From Phocaeicola coprophilus (lineage in GTDB: Bacteria; Bacteroidota; Bacteroidia; Bacteroidales; Bacteroidaceae): DNA of 64,000 bases. Location of the stretch: the NCBI GenBank assembly GCA_016900015.1, contig JACJJM010000010.1, positions 1 through 64,000 of the forward strand. The letters run 5' to 3'. How positions within the stretch are numbered: the stretch's first letter is position 1; the number at the start of each line of letters is the position of its first letter. Shown piece after piece: positions 55,112-64,000 of this stretch. Below the pieces are notes generated by a model. That model did no database searches. It was not told the origin of the DNA and saw only the letters and a program-made list of their open reading frames with translations. Both the position numbers and the translations under genes were made by a program.

Positions 55112-55789
55112 ATGAATCTACATTATGCTTGGTTAGAACAGTTTTCACTTCTGGAGTTTCTTGTGAAGGGATTCATTATCGGAGTTGTCGTGTCCGCCCC
55201 ATTGGGCCCGGTGGGTGTGCTGTGCATCCAGCGGACGTTGAACAAAGGCCGATGGTATGGCTTCGTGACAGGCGTCGGGGCTGCTCTGAGCGACATCATC
55301 TACAGTCTCCTGACGGGTTATGGGATGTCATTCATCTATGACTTCATCCAGCGCCCGTCCAATGTATTCTATCTCCAGCTCGTGGGCAGCGTGATGCTGT
55401 TCTTGTTCGGTCTTTACACGTTTAGGAGCAACCCCGTACATGCGCTCCGTCCGGTGTCGGCCAACAAGGGGACACTCGTCCACAACTTTCTCACGGCATT
55501 CTTCGTCACACTCTCCAATCCGCTCATCATCTTCCTCTTCATAGGTTTCTTCGCACGTTTCTCCTTCGTCCTTCCGGGCATACCGGTGTACGAGCAGACA
55601 CTGGGCTACCTTGCCATCTTTACGGGTGCCATCACCTGGTGGTTCAGCATCACGTACTTCGTCAACAAGGTCCGCACCCGGTTCAACCTGCGTGGCATCT
55701 GGATACTGAACCGTGTCATCGGCGGCATCGTCATTGTCGCCTCCATCGCCGGGTTCTTCGGCACATTGTTGGGTAAATCTCTATATTAA
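55112..55789 (+). CDS. LysE family transporter
   Basis: A 225-residue inner-membrane protein with six hydrophobic segments. The start at 55112 (MNLHYAWLEQFSLLEFL) is chosen because a CATCTTTG promoter-like element ends five bases before it; the in-frame extension upstream covers a terminator. APLGPVGVLCIQRTLNKGRW (about 30-49) is the LysE/RhtB signature region. It probably exports an amino acid or similar metabolite. Followed by a DUF4924 gene 8 bp downstream. Confidence 0.85.
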   Translation: MNLHYAWLEQFSLLEFLVKGFIIGVVVSAPLGPVGVLCIQRTLNKGRWYGFVTGVGAALSDIIYSLLTGYGMSFIYDFIQRPSNVFYLQLVGSVMLFLFGLYTFRSNPVHALRPVSANKGTLVHNFLTAFFVTLSNPLIIFLFIGFFARFSFVLPGIPVYEQTLGYLAIFTGAITWWFSITYFVNKVRTRFNLRGIWILNRVIGGIVIVASIAGFFGTLLGKSLY

Positions 55790-55797
55790 GCAACGAC

Positions 55798-56352
55798 ATG
55801 TTCATAGCAAAACAACTGAAGGAATCAAACATCGCAGAGTACCTGCTCTACATGTGGCAGGTGGAAGACCTTATCCGTGCCAACGGCTTGGACATCGAGC
55901 GGATAAAGGCAAACATCATCGACCCTTATCCTGCTGATGAGTCGCAGCGGAAGGCGCTCACGCAGTGGTATGAAGAGCTTATCGACATGATGCACCGTGA
56001 GGGTGTCGCCGCCGGAGGCCATCTGCAAATCAACAAGAATATCATTATCCTCCTGACCGACCTTCATCTGCGCCTGATGCGCTCCCCGAAGGTGCCGGCT
56101 TATGCTGCGGCATACTATAAGGTGCTGCCTTACATCGTGGAGCTTCGTGCCCGTGGCGACCACAAGGACGTCCCGGAGATAGAAAACTGCTTTGACGCGC
56201 TCTACGGGGTCATGCTCCTGCGCTTGCAGAAGAAGGAGGTGAGCCGCGAGACAGAAGAAGCCGTGCAGGCCATCAGCCGCTTTATCGGCCTGCTCGCAGC
56301 CTATTATAAGAAAGACAAAGCCGGGGAGCTGGACGAATTGCTGGGCGATTGA
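55798..56352 (+). CDS. DUF4924 family protein
   Basis: A 184-residue, helical, soluble protein resembling DUF4924, a Bacteroidetes family of unknown function. Conserved-looking stretches are AEYLLYMWQVEDLIRA (about 13-28) and HLQINKNIIILLTDLHLRL (about 75-93). No signal or catalytic motif. Eight bp after the LysE gene and 29 bp before rfbD, so likely co-transcribed. Confidence 0.75.
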   Translation: MFIAKQLKESNIAEYLLYMWQVEDLIRANGLDIERIKANIIDPYPADESQRKALTQWYEELIDMMHREGVAAGGHLQINKNIIILLTDLHLRLMRSPKVPAYAAAYYKVLPYIVELRARGDHKDVPEIENCFDALYGVMLLRLQKKEVSRETEEAVQAISRFIGLLAAYYKKDKAGELDELLGD

Positions 56353-56381
56353 ACTCTACGGATCATAAACATCGTGCAGAC

Positions 56382-57245
56382 ATGAAACAGATCGTAGTGA
56401 CCGGGGCAGGGGGACAGTTGGGCAGCGAAATGCGTTGCCTGTCTGCCGCTCATCCCGACTTGGAGTTTGACTTTGCCGATTCCTCCCGACTCGACGTGAC
56501 GGACCGCCAGGCTGTCCTTGCTTACCTGGATGCCCATCCTGCGGACATCATCGTGAATTGTGCCGCTTATACGGCCGTTGACCGTGCGGAGGATGATGCG
56601 GAGGCGTGTCGCCGTGTCAATGCACTTGCCCCGGCTTATCTGGCCGAAGCGGCGGAGGTGCATGGCGCAACCTTGATACATGTCTCGACCGATTACGTGT
56701 TTGACGGCAGAAACTTCCGTCCTTACGTGGAGACAGACGCGACCTGTCCGGCGACGGTCTACGGCCGGACAAAGCTCGAGGGCGAGCGTCGTGTGCTCGA
56801 AGGTTGCTCCCGTGCGATGGTCGTCCGCACGTCGTGGCTCTATTCGAGCTATGGCAACAACTTCGTGAAGACGATGTTACGCCTGGGGCGGACGCGTTCG
56901 GAGCTGGGTGTCGTCTTTGACCAGGTGGGGACACCTACGTATGCTGCCGATTTGGCTTGCGCCCTTGTCGAGTCTATCCGCCAAGGCATTGTCCCCGGGC
57001 TATACCACTTCAGCGATGAAGGGGTGTGCAGTTGGTATGACTTGGCCAAGGCCGTGCACCGCCTGGCCGGCATTACGACGTGTCACGTCCGCCCGCTGCA
57101 CACTGATGAGTATCCCACTCGTGCCTGCCGGCCTCACTATTCGGTGCTCGACAAGACTAAGATAAAACAAACATACGGCATAGCCATTCCCCATTGGGAA
57201 GCATCCCTGGAGGCATGCCTCAAGATACTAAACTCACAAGAATGA
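56382..57245 (+). CDS. rfbD: dTDP-4-dehydrorhamnose reductase
   Basis: A 287-residue short-chain dehydrogenase completing dTDP-L-rhamnose synthesis. The start at 56382 ([18 protein letters not shown]) gives the standard N-terminus; an upstream in-frame ATG at 56349 overlaps the DUF4924 stop and adds 11 unrelated residues. Motifs: NAD(P)-binding GAGGQLG (8-14), VSTDYVFDG (101-109) and catalytic Tyr127/Lys131 in YGRTK. rfbA, B and C are not in the window. Overlaps prfC by 4 bp (ATGA). Confidence 0.94.
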   Translation: MKQIVVTGAGGQLGSEMRCLSAAHPDLEFDFADSSRLDVTDRQAVLAYLDAHPADIIVNCAAYTAVDRAEDDAEACRRVNALAPAYLAEAAEVHGATLIHVSTDYVFDGRNFRPYVETDATCPATVYGRTKLEGERRVLEGCSRAMVVRTSWLYSSYGNNFVKTMLRLGRTRSELGVVFDQVGTPTYAADLACALVESIRQGIVPGLYHFSDEGVCSWYDLAKAVHRLAGITTCHVRPLHTDEYPTRACRPHYSVLDKTKIKQTYGIAIPHWEASLEACLKILNSQE

Positions 57246-58810
57246 TGAACGAAATAGAAAGAAGACGTACTTTTGCAATCATTGCCCACCCGGATGCGGG
57301 TAAGACATCGCTCACCGAGAAGCTCCTCCTTTTCGGAGGGCAGATACAGGTGGCCGGCGCCGTGAAGTCGAACAAGATAAAGAAAACTGCCACGTCCGAC
57401 TGGATGGACATCGAAAAGCAACGTGGTATCTCCGTCACGACTTCGGTCATGGAGTTTGACTATCAAGGCTATAAAATCAATATCCTCGACACTCCCGGCC
57501 ACCAGGACTTTGCTGAAGACACCTATCGCACGCTGACGGCTGTCGACAGTGTCATCATCGTCGTTGACGGAGCCAAGGGTGTGGAGACGCAGACCCGCAA
57601 GCTGATGGAGGTCTGCCGCATGAGGAATACGCCCGTGATTATATTCGTCAACAAGATGGACCGCGAAGGAAAAGACCCTTTCGACCTGCTCGACGAGTTG
57701 GAAGAAGAGCTTCATATTGCCGTCCGTCCCCTCTCGTGGCCCATCGACCAGGGACAGCGTTTTAAAGGCGTGTACAACATTTATGAGCAAAATCTGAACC
57801 TCTTCCAACCTTCCAAGCAGGTGGTGACAGAGAAAGTCCAGGTGGACATACACACGGAGGAGCTGGATAGCCACATTGGCGCACCTCTTGCAGAGAAACT
57901 GCGTTCTGACCTGGAACTCATCGAAGGGGTCTATCCGGCCTTTGAGGTGCAAGATTACCTGAAGGGCGAGCTGGCTCCTGTGTTTTTTGGTTCGGCATTG
58001 AACAACTTCGGTGTGCAGGAATTGCTCGATTGCTTTGTGGAGATTGCCCCGTCGCCCCGTCCCGTGATGGCCGAGGAGCGCGAGGTGCGTCCTGATGAAC
58101 CGCGCTTCACAGGCTTCATCTTCAAGATAACGGCCAACATTGACCCCAACCATCGTTCGTGTGTAGCTTTCTGTAAAGTTTGCTCCGGTCGCTTCCAGCG
58201 CAATACGCCCTACCTGCATGTGCGCCACGGGAAGACGATGCGTTTCTCTTCGCCCACACAATTTATGGCTCAGCGGAAGACGACAGTGGACGAAGCATGG
58301 GCCGGAGACATCATCGGCCTGCCCGACAACGGAACCTTTAAGATAGGTGATACGCTCACCGAAGGCGAGAACCTTCACTTCAAGGGCTTGCCCAGCTTCT
58401 CGCCGGAGATGTTCAAGTATATCGAGAATGCCGACCCGATGAAAGCCAAACAGTTGGCCAAGGGCATCGATCAGTTGATGGATGAAGGCGTAGCGCAGTT
58501 GTTTGTCAATCAGTTTAATGGGCGCAAGATTATCGGCACGGTGGGCCAGTTGCAATTTGAAGTCATACAGTATCGTTTGGAGAATGAATACAATGCCCGT
58601 TGTCGTTGGGAACCATTGAGTCTGTATAAGGCATGTTGGATTGAGAGCGACGACGAGGCCGAACTGGAAGCGTTCAAGAAGCGTAAGTATCAGTATATGG
58701 CCTGTGACCGGGAAGGCCGTGATGTGTTCTTGGCAGACAGTGGCTATGTACTGCAGATGGCACAAAACGACTTTAAACACATCCGTTTCCATTTTACCAG
58801 CGAGTTTTAA
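57242..58810 (+). CDS. prfC: Peptide chain release factor 3
   Basis: A 522-residue translational GTPase that recycles RF1/RF2 from ribosomes. Start by ATGA overlap with rfbD at 57242 ([20 protein letters not shown]). G1 AHPDAGKTS (about 15-23), G3 [14 protein letters not shown] and G4 NKMD are intact, followed by EF-Tu-like domain 2 and the RF3 C-terminal domain ([19 protein letters not shown]). Length is normal. A strong terminator follows. Confidence 0.97.
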   Translation: MMNEIERRRTFAIIAHPDAGKTSLTEKLLLFGGQIQVAGAVKSNKIKKTATSDWMDIEKQRGISVTTSVMEFDYQGYKINILDTPGHQDFAEDTYRTLTAVDSVIIVVDGAKGVETQTRKLMEVCRMRNTPVIIFVNKMDREGKDPFDLLDELEEELHIAVRPLSWPIDQGQRFKGVYNIYEQNLNLFQPSKQVVTEKVQVDIHTEELDSHIGAPLAEKLRSDLELIEGVYPAFEVQDYLKGELAPVFFGSALNNFGVQELLDCFVEIAPSPRPVMAEEREVRPDEPRFTGFIFKITANIDPNHRSCVAFCKVCSGRFQRNTPYLHVRHGKTMRFSSPTQFMAQRKTTVDEAWAGDIIGLPDNGTFKIGDTLTEGENLHFKGLPSFSPEMFKYIENADPMKAKQLAKGIDQLMDEGVAQLFVNQFNGRKIIGTVGQLQFEVIQYRLENEYNARCRWEPLSLYKACWIESDDEAELEAFKKRKYQYMACDREGRDVFLADSGYVLQMAQNDFKHIRFHFTSEF

Positions 58811-58829
58811 TCATCCTATAAGTAGGAGG

Positions 58830-58870
58830 GCAAAGGCCGGAGTCACGTCTGATTCCGGCCTTTGCTTTGC
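58830..58870 (+). terminator. Terminator after prfC
   Basis: GCAAAGGCCGGA (58830-58841) pairs with TCCGGCCTTTGC (58854-58865), extended by inner TC/GA pairs, followed by TTTGC. T-run is short. Confidence 0.7.
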
Positions 58871-58997
58871 ATGTACCTGAAACCTGTTAGCCATAAGTAG
58901 GTATGACAAGCGTCGTAAAACCCCTATTATTAGGTATTTCACATTCGGCGGCGATGCGTTTACTTTGCACTATCGAAATCATTAATACAAAACGAGT

Positions 58998-59498
58998 ATG
59001 AAAAAGATTGGTATATTTTATGGTTCCTCCACTGGGACTACCGAGAGTGTGGCAAACGCCATTGCAAACAAACTGGGTGTATCTGCGTCAGACGTACACG
59101 ATGTGGCTAAAATGACAGCAGACATGGTCAAAGCCTATGATTTGCTGGTCTTGGGAACGTCGACTTGGGGTGACGGAGAGTTGCAGGATGATTGGTATGA
59201 CGGCGTGAAGCTGCTCCAAGCATGTGATTTGAAATCCAAGGAAATCGCACTTTTCGGTTGTGGTGATTCGGAGTCTTATGGTGACACCTTCTGTGATGGT
59301 ATCGGTGTGCTCTACGAAGAGTTGAAAGATACAGGCTGCACGTTTGTGGGCAATCACGTAGACCCTTCGGGCTATAGTTATGGGTCTTCCATAGCGGTAA
59401 TTGACGGGAAGTTTGTCGGCCTGCCGCTTGACGAAATGAATGAGTCGGACAAGACGGATTCCCGCATCGATGAGTGGATAAAGGATTTGACTGTTTAA
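58998..59498 (+). CDS. fldA: Flavodoxin FldA
   Basis: A 166-residue long-chain flavodoxin carrying FMN for low-potential electron transfer. The phosphate-binding loop is GSSTGTTE (9-16); flavin-flanking loops are [14 protein letters not shown] (about 53-66) and [16 protein letters not shown]. Length and the inserted loop fit the long-chain class. A TTACTTTG promoter-like element lies near 58960. A DUF2023 gene follows, overlapping only if an early start is used. Confidence 0.95.
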   Translation: MKKIGIFYGSSTGTTESVANAIANKLGVSASDVHDVAKMTADMVKAYDLLVLGTSTWGDGELQDDWYDGVKLLQACDLKSKEIALFGCGDSESYGDTFCDGIGVLYEELKDTGCTFVGNHVDPSGYSYGSSIAVIDGKFVGLPLDEMNESDKTDSRIDEWIKDLTV

Positions 59499-59524
59499 TT
59501 CATCCTAAAAACGACACATGGCCT

Positions 59525-59875
59525 ATGATGACTTCGGATGCTTTTCCTGCCGATTTGAAAGTGTTTTTGAATCATGTATATGAGTTCAAGAAGGGAGTGC
59601 GCAACATGGTGCTCTACACCACGAACCGTAAGAATGAATCCTTTGCGGTCGCCCGCTTGGCCAGTCAGCACATCGCTTACTGTGTGCAACCGGTGGACAG
59701 CCGGCGCATCAATCTTTTTTTCGGTCGTCCGGAGTGTATCAATGCCATTCGTTTCATGGCCACCCGTCCGCTCAATGAACTGACGCCGGAAGAGGATTTT
59801 ATCCTCGGTGCCATGTTGGGTTACGACATTTGTGGGCAGTGCCGTCGTTATTGCAAGCGGAAAGCGGAGGTCTGA
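59525..59875 (+). CDS. DUF2023 family protein
   Basis: A 116-residue protein (start at 59525 or 59528; an in-frame ATG at 59474 lies inside fldA and is less likely). It resembles DUF2023, which in Bacteroidetes I recall as a frequent neighbour of flavodoxin. Features: [20 protein letters not shown] near the start, RRINLFFG, and a Cys-rich end [14 protein letters not shown] role with flavodoxin is inference from the pairing. Confidence 0.78.
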   Translation: MMTSDAFPADLKVFLNHVYEFKKGVRNMVLYTTNRKNESFAVARLASQHIAYCVQPVDSRRINLFFGRPECINAIRFMATRPLNELTPEEDFILGAMLGYDICGQCRRYCKRKAEV

Positions 59876-59997
59876 AGCCGGTATTCATGTATTTCTTTTT
59901 AGCATCTATCCCACGGATATTCGGGAGGTAGGATGTCCGCATGGGGGCTGCGCATGCCGCAAGGCGTGTGCAGTCTTTTTTGTATGGAACGGGTATG

Positions 59998-60161
59998 GAA
60001 TCTTCCGTTCCAGAAATCATTTTGAGCCAAGAATCGTTGAATCTTCTTTGCCGGCAGGCCATTTGTAGCAAGAATCATTGATTCTACTGTTCCCAAAAAT
60101 GTTTTGGTTCAGGAATCACGGATTCTGCCATCCCGAGAAGTTCGTATAGGGCCGATGACGG
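59998..60161. repeat. Degenerate tandem array with 41-bp period
   Basis: Paired motifs recur: GAATCGTTGAATC (60031), GAATCATTGATTC (60072) and GAATCACGGATTC (60113), exactly 41 bp apart. GAATC/GATTC heads also lie at 59998, 60039, 60080 and 60121, the same 41-bp period. The motif is a small near-palindrome. The array lies in the 348-bp gap between two convergent genes; 59876-59990 shows nothing else. Confidence 0.7.
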
Positions 60162-60223
60162 CGCGCACGACTATCCTTCCGGACCTTCCCGATGTGTAGG
60201 CGGGCCGCACGTGGTGGCGGGTG

Positions 60224-61294
60224 TCAGGGATGTGTCTGGGAATCCCGGGCTGGACAGTGGGGACGGGACGGGCATGGCTTTCCGTAGATGATGCCGAGGA
60301 GGCGTTCGCTGAGTTGCGGGCGGTAGTGTGCGCGCTCGTAATAATTGTGGTAGTCCTCTGTGAACTCGTTGACGCCGCTGAAGTCATAGACCACCCCTTT
60401 GCCGAAGATGCTGTCCATCTCGGCCTTGTCGGCCGGGTTGAATCGGCGTTGGTCCCAGTCAGGGCTGATGATGATGCGCACCGATGTGTGGTGGCGGCGG
60501 AGCAGCCCGGCTATCTCTTCCAGCACTTCCTTTTGCGGTTGGCGGATGACGGAGCCGATGGTGTCGGCCTTCTCATTTCGCGGCGGGAACTCGTGCCGGC
60601 GGTTGTTCCAGTAGTTTTCGCCCTCCTGGCTTATCATCCGCTCGCGCGGGTTGAGCGCGTCGTTGTTCATGGAGTTGCGCACGCGTCCGTGGGGATTCAT
60701 GTGCTTCATCGATGGCAACACTTTGCCCGTCAGGCGGTAGCGCAGGTACGAGGGGAGGAAGGACGGCATGCAGAATGCCTGGAGGAATTCGAGTTGCACC
60801 TTCAGCGGGTGTTCGCCGGAGATGTCGGCGGGGAGGATGTTGGCGTAGCCCGTCGAGGGCTTGAGGGTCGCTATCGAATAGTAGTCGAGCACCATCAGCA
60901 CGTTTTTCAGGTCGGCGCCTTCGCGTTCCAAGGCGCGCAGTTTCAGCAGGATGGTCGTGCATCGCTCGCCGTTTCCGGGCATCCGCATAGCGCGGGAAGT
61001 ACTGTCCAAGTGGCTTTCCCACAGGGCGCAGGGGAAAGCCATCGTACAGGAGTTCCCGAGGATGAAGGAGTTGAACGGGAGACTGTCGCGGCGGTTCAGG
61101 TAGATATTCCAGCCGACGCATTCCTCGTTGAGGGTGACATCTGAGTCGTAATTCTTGTAGGGGCGTATCACTTTGAAGGGGTCGTCATGGAAATAGAGCA
61201 GGATGACGGCCCAAAAGGGGAGGCTGAAGCACAGGAGTTTGCAGATGACTTTCCGTGCAGCGTGTTTTTGTTTGGGTGTGTGGTTCTCGTCCAT
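60224..61294 (-). CDS. SGNH/DltD-like membrane-anchored partner of MBOAT
   Basis: A 356-residue protein with one N-terminal transmembrane segment (about 18-38, CKLLCFSLPFWAVILLYFH). The extracytoplasmic part has a GNS block (FILGNSCTMAF, about 78-88), IIISPDWDQRR and YDFSGVNEFTEDYHNYYERAHY, as in DltD/AlgJ/AlgX-like proteins that work with MBOAT acyltransferases. Its start is 4 bp from the MBOAT stop. It probably helps transfer an acyl or aminoacyl group to a surface polymer; the acceptor is unknown. Confidence 0.72.
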   Translation of the reverse strand: MDENHTPKQKHAARKVICKLLCFSLPFWAVILLYFHDDPFKVIRPYKNYDSDVTLNEECVGWNIYLNRRDSLPFNSFILGNSCTMAFPCALWESHLDSTSRAMRMPGNGERCTTILLKLRALEREGADLKNVLMVLDYYSIATLKPSTGYANILPADISGEHPLKVQLEFLQAFCMPSFLPSYLRYRLTGKVLPSMKHMNPHGRVRNSMNNDALNPRERMISQEGENYWNNRRHEFPPRNEKADTIGSVIRQPQKEVLEEIAGLLRRHHTSVRIIISPDWDQRRFNPADKAEMDSIFGKGVVYDFSGVNEFTEDYHNYYERAHYRPQLSERLLGIIYGKPCPSRPHCPARDSQTHP

Positions 61295-61298
61295 CGTG

Positions 61299-62689
61299 TT
61301 AAAACTGTAGGTAGATGAAATTTTCCGTTCCTATCTTGCCGTAGGCAAACAGGACGATGACAATCGCGTAGTATATGGCCCATCGGAGCCAGACGGGCTT
61401 CTCCTGGAGGGCGTGGAGAAGGTCTTTGCGGGCTGCGAAGTGTTCGTAGGCCAGCATCAGCAGGAGCGTCGAACCGGCCACGATGAGGGCATGGTCGGAG
61501 AGACCTAAGTTGAGTTCCTTCCAGGTGAGGTGTGTCCGGAAGGAGATGTGACTGAGGAAATAGAGGGCGTCGTCCATCGTTTTGGTGCGGAAAAACACCA
61601 GCGAGAAGGCGAAGATGAGGTAGGTGCGGACGATGGAGCAGATGGAGAAAAGCCGGTCTCCCATGCGTTGGTGTGCTGCTTCGCGCAGGCGTTGCGTCTT
61701 GTTCTCCCACACGATGAACACGCCTTGGATGAGACCGTAGACAGCGAAGGTCCAGCCCGTCCCGTGCCACACGCCCAGTAGGATGAAGGTGACAAGCAGG
61801 CTCAGCGTGAGTCCCGAAGTTCCCCACCTGCGGGTGAAGGATGCGAGTGGCATGTACAGGTAGTCGCGCACCCAGAAGGAGAGCGACATGTGCCAGCGTC
61901 GCCAGAAATCAGCCGTGGTCTGTGCCGTGAACGGACGGTCGAAATTGGGGGAGAGGCGGATGCCGAACAGCATGGCGCATCCGATGGCGATGTCGGTATA
62001 GCCCGAGAAGTCGGCATAAAGTTCCACGGGGTAGAGCAGGCCGGCCATGAGCAGCTGCACGCCTGAGGCTGTCCGGACGGAGTCGAACACGCTGTCGATG
62101 CCGGGCGCGAGGTGGTCGGCCTGCATCAGTTTCTTGACCAGCCCCACGGCAATCGTCAGTAGCCCGTAGGTCATCATCCTGTAAGGGACGGGGCGCATCT
62201 CCCGGATTTGCGGGAGCAGGTCGGCCGGGCGTTCGATGGGTCCGGACAGGAATTTCATGAAGAGTAGCATGTAGAGCAGGAAGGCGGGCAGGGAGTGTTC
62301 GGCCTTTTCTTCCTTCCAGTAGATTTCCGTGAGATAGGCCACGGCCTGGAACGTGTAGAAGGATATACCCAAGGGGAAGAGGATGCTTGTCTGGCCCATC
62401 CACCAGGAATGGCGGAAGCCTGTCCACAGGAGCAGGAGGGCGGCGATGCCCGTCCAGTAGGCCGTGCGTGCCTGCCCGCCGCGCTGTTGCGCCCGCTCCA
62501 TCAGTCGTGCGGTGGCATAGGTCAGCAGGCTGACGGCCAGTGCTGTGAGCAGGAAGGAAAGATTGTAATAGCGATGAAGGCACAGCTCGCCGTCAGCATC
62601 ACGTACTTGCGATGGCGGGCAGGGGTCGCGTGGAAGGCGATGAAGCTGAGCAGGAGCAGTGCGACGAACTCGAACGAGATGAATGACAT
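61299..62689 (-). pseudogene. MBOAT family acyltransferase (DltB/AlgI-like) with a one-base frameshift
   Basis: The body (62501-61299) encodes MBOAT hallmarks: SFYTFQAVAYLTEIYW, FRRW-type motif FWRRWHMSLSFWVRDYLYMP and the second His in LGVWHGTGW. The expected N-terminus is present but in another frame: ATG at 62689 gives MSFISFEFVALLLLSFIAFH and reaches FIA at 62571, after which YYNLSFLLTALAVSLL continues in the main frame. Adding one base near 62571 gives a whole 463-residue protein, normal for the family. Either a real inactivating deletion or a sequencing error; the clean remainder favours a recent event or error. Confidence 0.85.
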
Positions 62690-62705
62690 GGCGTTGATTT
62701 CTCCG

Positions 62706-62951
62706 TTAGGGCTGGCGTTTGGTGATGATGGCTCGGCAGAGGTCGCCCACGTCTTTTAATTTCACGATGTCCCGGAAGGTGAATCTCACTCCGAATGCTT
62801 TTTCCACTTCACTGATGAGCAGCATATTGGTCAGTGAGTCCCAACCGTCCACGTCGCGTGCGGTGGTGCTCTCGGTCAGTGTGATGTCTTCTCTTTTGAG
62901 AACCTTGCGGAATATCTGGCTCAGGTTCTCCAGTAACTCAGTTGTTTGCAT
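62706..62951 (-). CDS. Acyl carrier protein (DltC-like)
   Basis: An 81-residue carrier protein. The phosphopantetheine site is Ser39 in GWDSLTN, followed by an acidic helix (VEKAFGVRF). Being coded between an AMP ligase and an MBOAT gene, it should carry the ligase product as a thioester, as DltC does for D-alanine. Its start overlaps the end of the ligase by 14 bp, so the two are co-translated. Distinct from the housekeeping AcpP by context. Confidence 0.88.
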   Translation of the reverse strand: MQTTELLENLSQIFRKVLKREDITLTESTTARDVDGWDSLTNMLLISEVEKAFGVRFTFRDIVKLKDVGDLCRAIITKRQP

Positions 62952-64000
62952 GGTTTTCTATGTTTTGCTTGATGGTTTTTCGATCAGTCTTGTTGTTCGC
63001 GTTCAGGGGGAAGCTGGCGAAGAAATGGATGTGTTTGGGCAGCATGTAGGAGGGCAGGCGTTCCTGGAGGTAAGACTCCAGTTCGTGCGTGCCGTTGGCC
63101 CCGTCTCCCTCCACGGCCAAGTGGAGTTCGCAGTTTCCTTCCTTGTCGAGGATGGGTAACACCACGGCGTTGCATGTGTGTCGGTAGAACGCCTTGGCCT
63201 GATGCTCGATCTCTCCGAGTTCGACCCGGAAGCCTTGTATCTTGACTTGCGCGTCCTTCCGTCCGCAGTAGATGAGGTCGCCGTCGGCATCCATGCAGCA
63301 TAGGTCGCCCGTCCGGTAGAAGAGTTTGCCGTTGGGCGTGGCCATGAAACTTTCGGCCGTCTTCTCCGGTGACTTCCAGTAGCCTTTCATCACTTGCGGC
63401 CCGCTAATCCACAACTCGCCGGTCTGTCCTGCCGGGAGCGGCTGTCCGTCCTCTCCGGCTATCAGGCTCTCCATGCCGACAAACGGTTTGCCTATGGCCG
63501 CCATGCCGCTGTGTTGCTTGCACCCTTGGAGCGGCATGGGGTAGGAGGTGCAGTAGATGGTTGTTTCGGTCGGCCCGTAGAGGTTGACCACTTCGGCTTG
63601 CGGTATGCAGGGGCGGAAATCGGCCAGCAGGCTGACGTCGGTGGCCTCGGCGGTCACGACTAAATAGCGCAGGTGTGGCAAGTTGACTTCCGGGAAGTAG
63701 GGGCGGGACAACCTCAATACGGAAGGGGCAATGGCTGCAAATGTCAGTTGGTGACGTTCCATGATGTCGAGCACATTCAGGTATTTCATGCCGCTTTGGG
63801 GGACGGTGTAGATGCATGCCCCCACCGCCAAGGGATAGAGGAAGGACACGACCGACACATCAAAGGTCAGTTCGAACATCTGGAGCATGCGGTCCGTTTC
63901 GTCCAAATTCCATCCGAGTTTCCGGTAGGCCGTGTAGAATGCGTTCAGGTTATCCCGTGAGATGGGGACTCCTTTGGGCTCGCCAGTGCTGCCCGATGTG
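62938..64000 (-). CDS. AMP-binding adenylation enzyme (DltA/NRPS A-domain-like), partial
   Basis: The 3' part of an adenylation enzyme whose 5' end lies beyond the right edge; the frame stays open to 64000. Core motifs in order: TSGSTGEPKGVPI at the edge (phosphate loop, A3), NLYGPTETTIYCT (A5), YRTGDLC (A7), GRKDAQVKIQGFRVELGEIE (A8) and NANNKTDRKTI (A10, catalytic Lys). It resembles D-alanine:carrier protein ligase and NRPS A domains. It should activate an amino or fatty acid and load the adjacent carrier; the substrate-code residues are not readable with confidence. Confidence 0.85.
   Translation of the reverse strand, partial: TSGSTGEPKGVPISRDNLNAFYTAYRKLGWNLDETDRMLQMFELTFDVSVVSFLYPLAVGACIYTVPQSGMKYLNVLDIMERHQLTFAAIAPSVLRLSRPYFPEVNLPHLRYLVVTAEATDVSLLADFRPCIPQAEVVNLYGPTETTIYCTSYPMPLQGCKQHSGMAAIGKPFVGMESLIAGEDGQPLPAGQTGELWISGPQVMKGYWKSPEKTAESFMATPNGKLFYRTGDLCCMDADGDLIYCGRKDAQVKIQGFRVELGEIEHQAKAFYRHTCNAVVLPILDKEGNCELHLAVEGDGANGTHELESYLQERLPSYMLPKHIHFFASFPLNANNKTDRKTIKQNIENHANN

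Noticed and set aside
57137-58792. 551-codon minus-strand open frame opposite prfC
   Set aside because: It mirrors the highly conserved prfC coding sequence and shows no recognisable domain.

Overview
The window reads as the chromosome of a gut-type member of the Bacteroidales (Bacteroides/Prevotella/Parabacteroides relatives). Evidence: many promoters carry the Bacteroidota -7 element TAnnTTTG; Rho has the long Asn/Gln-rich insertion of Bacteroides Rho; and the gene content is typical of the order (DUF3805/3806 and DUF4924 proteins, a CorC/LptC/PpiD envelope cluster, FldA beside DUF2023, HU-like Bacteroidetes DNA-binding protein, TonB-C lipoproteins). I cannot name genus or species. Most of the window is ordinary housekeeping chromosome; no rRNA, tRNA, prophage, CRISPR array or complete insertion sequence was found.

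Layout. 1-9.4 kb: TamB-like envelope protein, a secreted bleomycin-hydrolase-type peptidase, and rho. 9.4-16.4 kb: ridA, a transglutaminase-like protein, a VOC enzyme, a DUF3805/3806 protein, an ABC-F ATPase, then a 192-bp MITE-like element, the GTPase ysxC/engB and a sodium:solute symporter. 16.4-19.8 kb: a long intergenic stretch ending in a strongly structured RNA with a terminator immediately before a small HTH gene, followed by an AT-rich islet with an unusual YidD-TPR-membrane fusion. 20.0-27.0 kb: coaX, an outer-membrane protein, a TPR protein, LptC, a CorC-type protein and PpiD. 27-39 kb (mainly minus strand): pncB, a TPR protein, a porin, an orphan substrate-binding lipoprotein, pgk, nth, an MFS transporter, pheS and a MATE transporter whose leader looks like a translation-controlled attenuator. 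39.5-45.3 kb: a DUF4348-type lipoprotein, murB, a metallo-hydrolase, a membrane-anchored protein and an exported phospholipase-D/cardiolipin-synthase-like enzyme. 45.3-48.8 kb: three tandem paralogues with TonB-C domains. 49.8-55.0 kb: a cobalamin riboswitch controlling an exported CbiK-type chelatase, a TonB-dependent receptor and a PepSY membrane protein. 55.1-58.8 kb: LysE transporter, DUF4924, rfbD and prfC. 59-64 kb: flavodoxin, DUF2023 and, on the minus strand, a dlt-like cluster (AMP ligase, carrier protein, MBOAT acyltransferase, SGNH-like protein) in which the MBOAT gene has a one-base frameshift. The ligase runs off the right edge.

The most unusual signal is not a gene. At least six intergenic regions carry degenerate tandem arrays with the same 22-bp period although their sequences differ; four share a CGGAAAGGA-headed unit. 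A seventh region has a 41-bp period. Other candidates for new biology are the mutually exclusive hairpins at 17182-17338, the MATE leader peptide/terminator at 39191-39246, the YidD fusion, and the dlt-like cluster in a Gram-negative.
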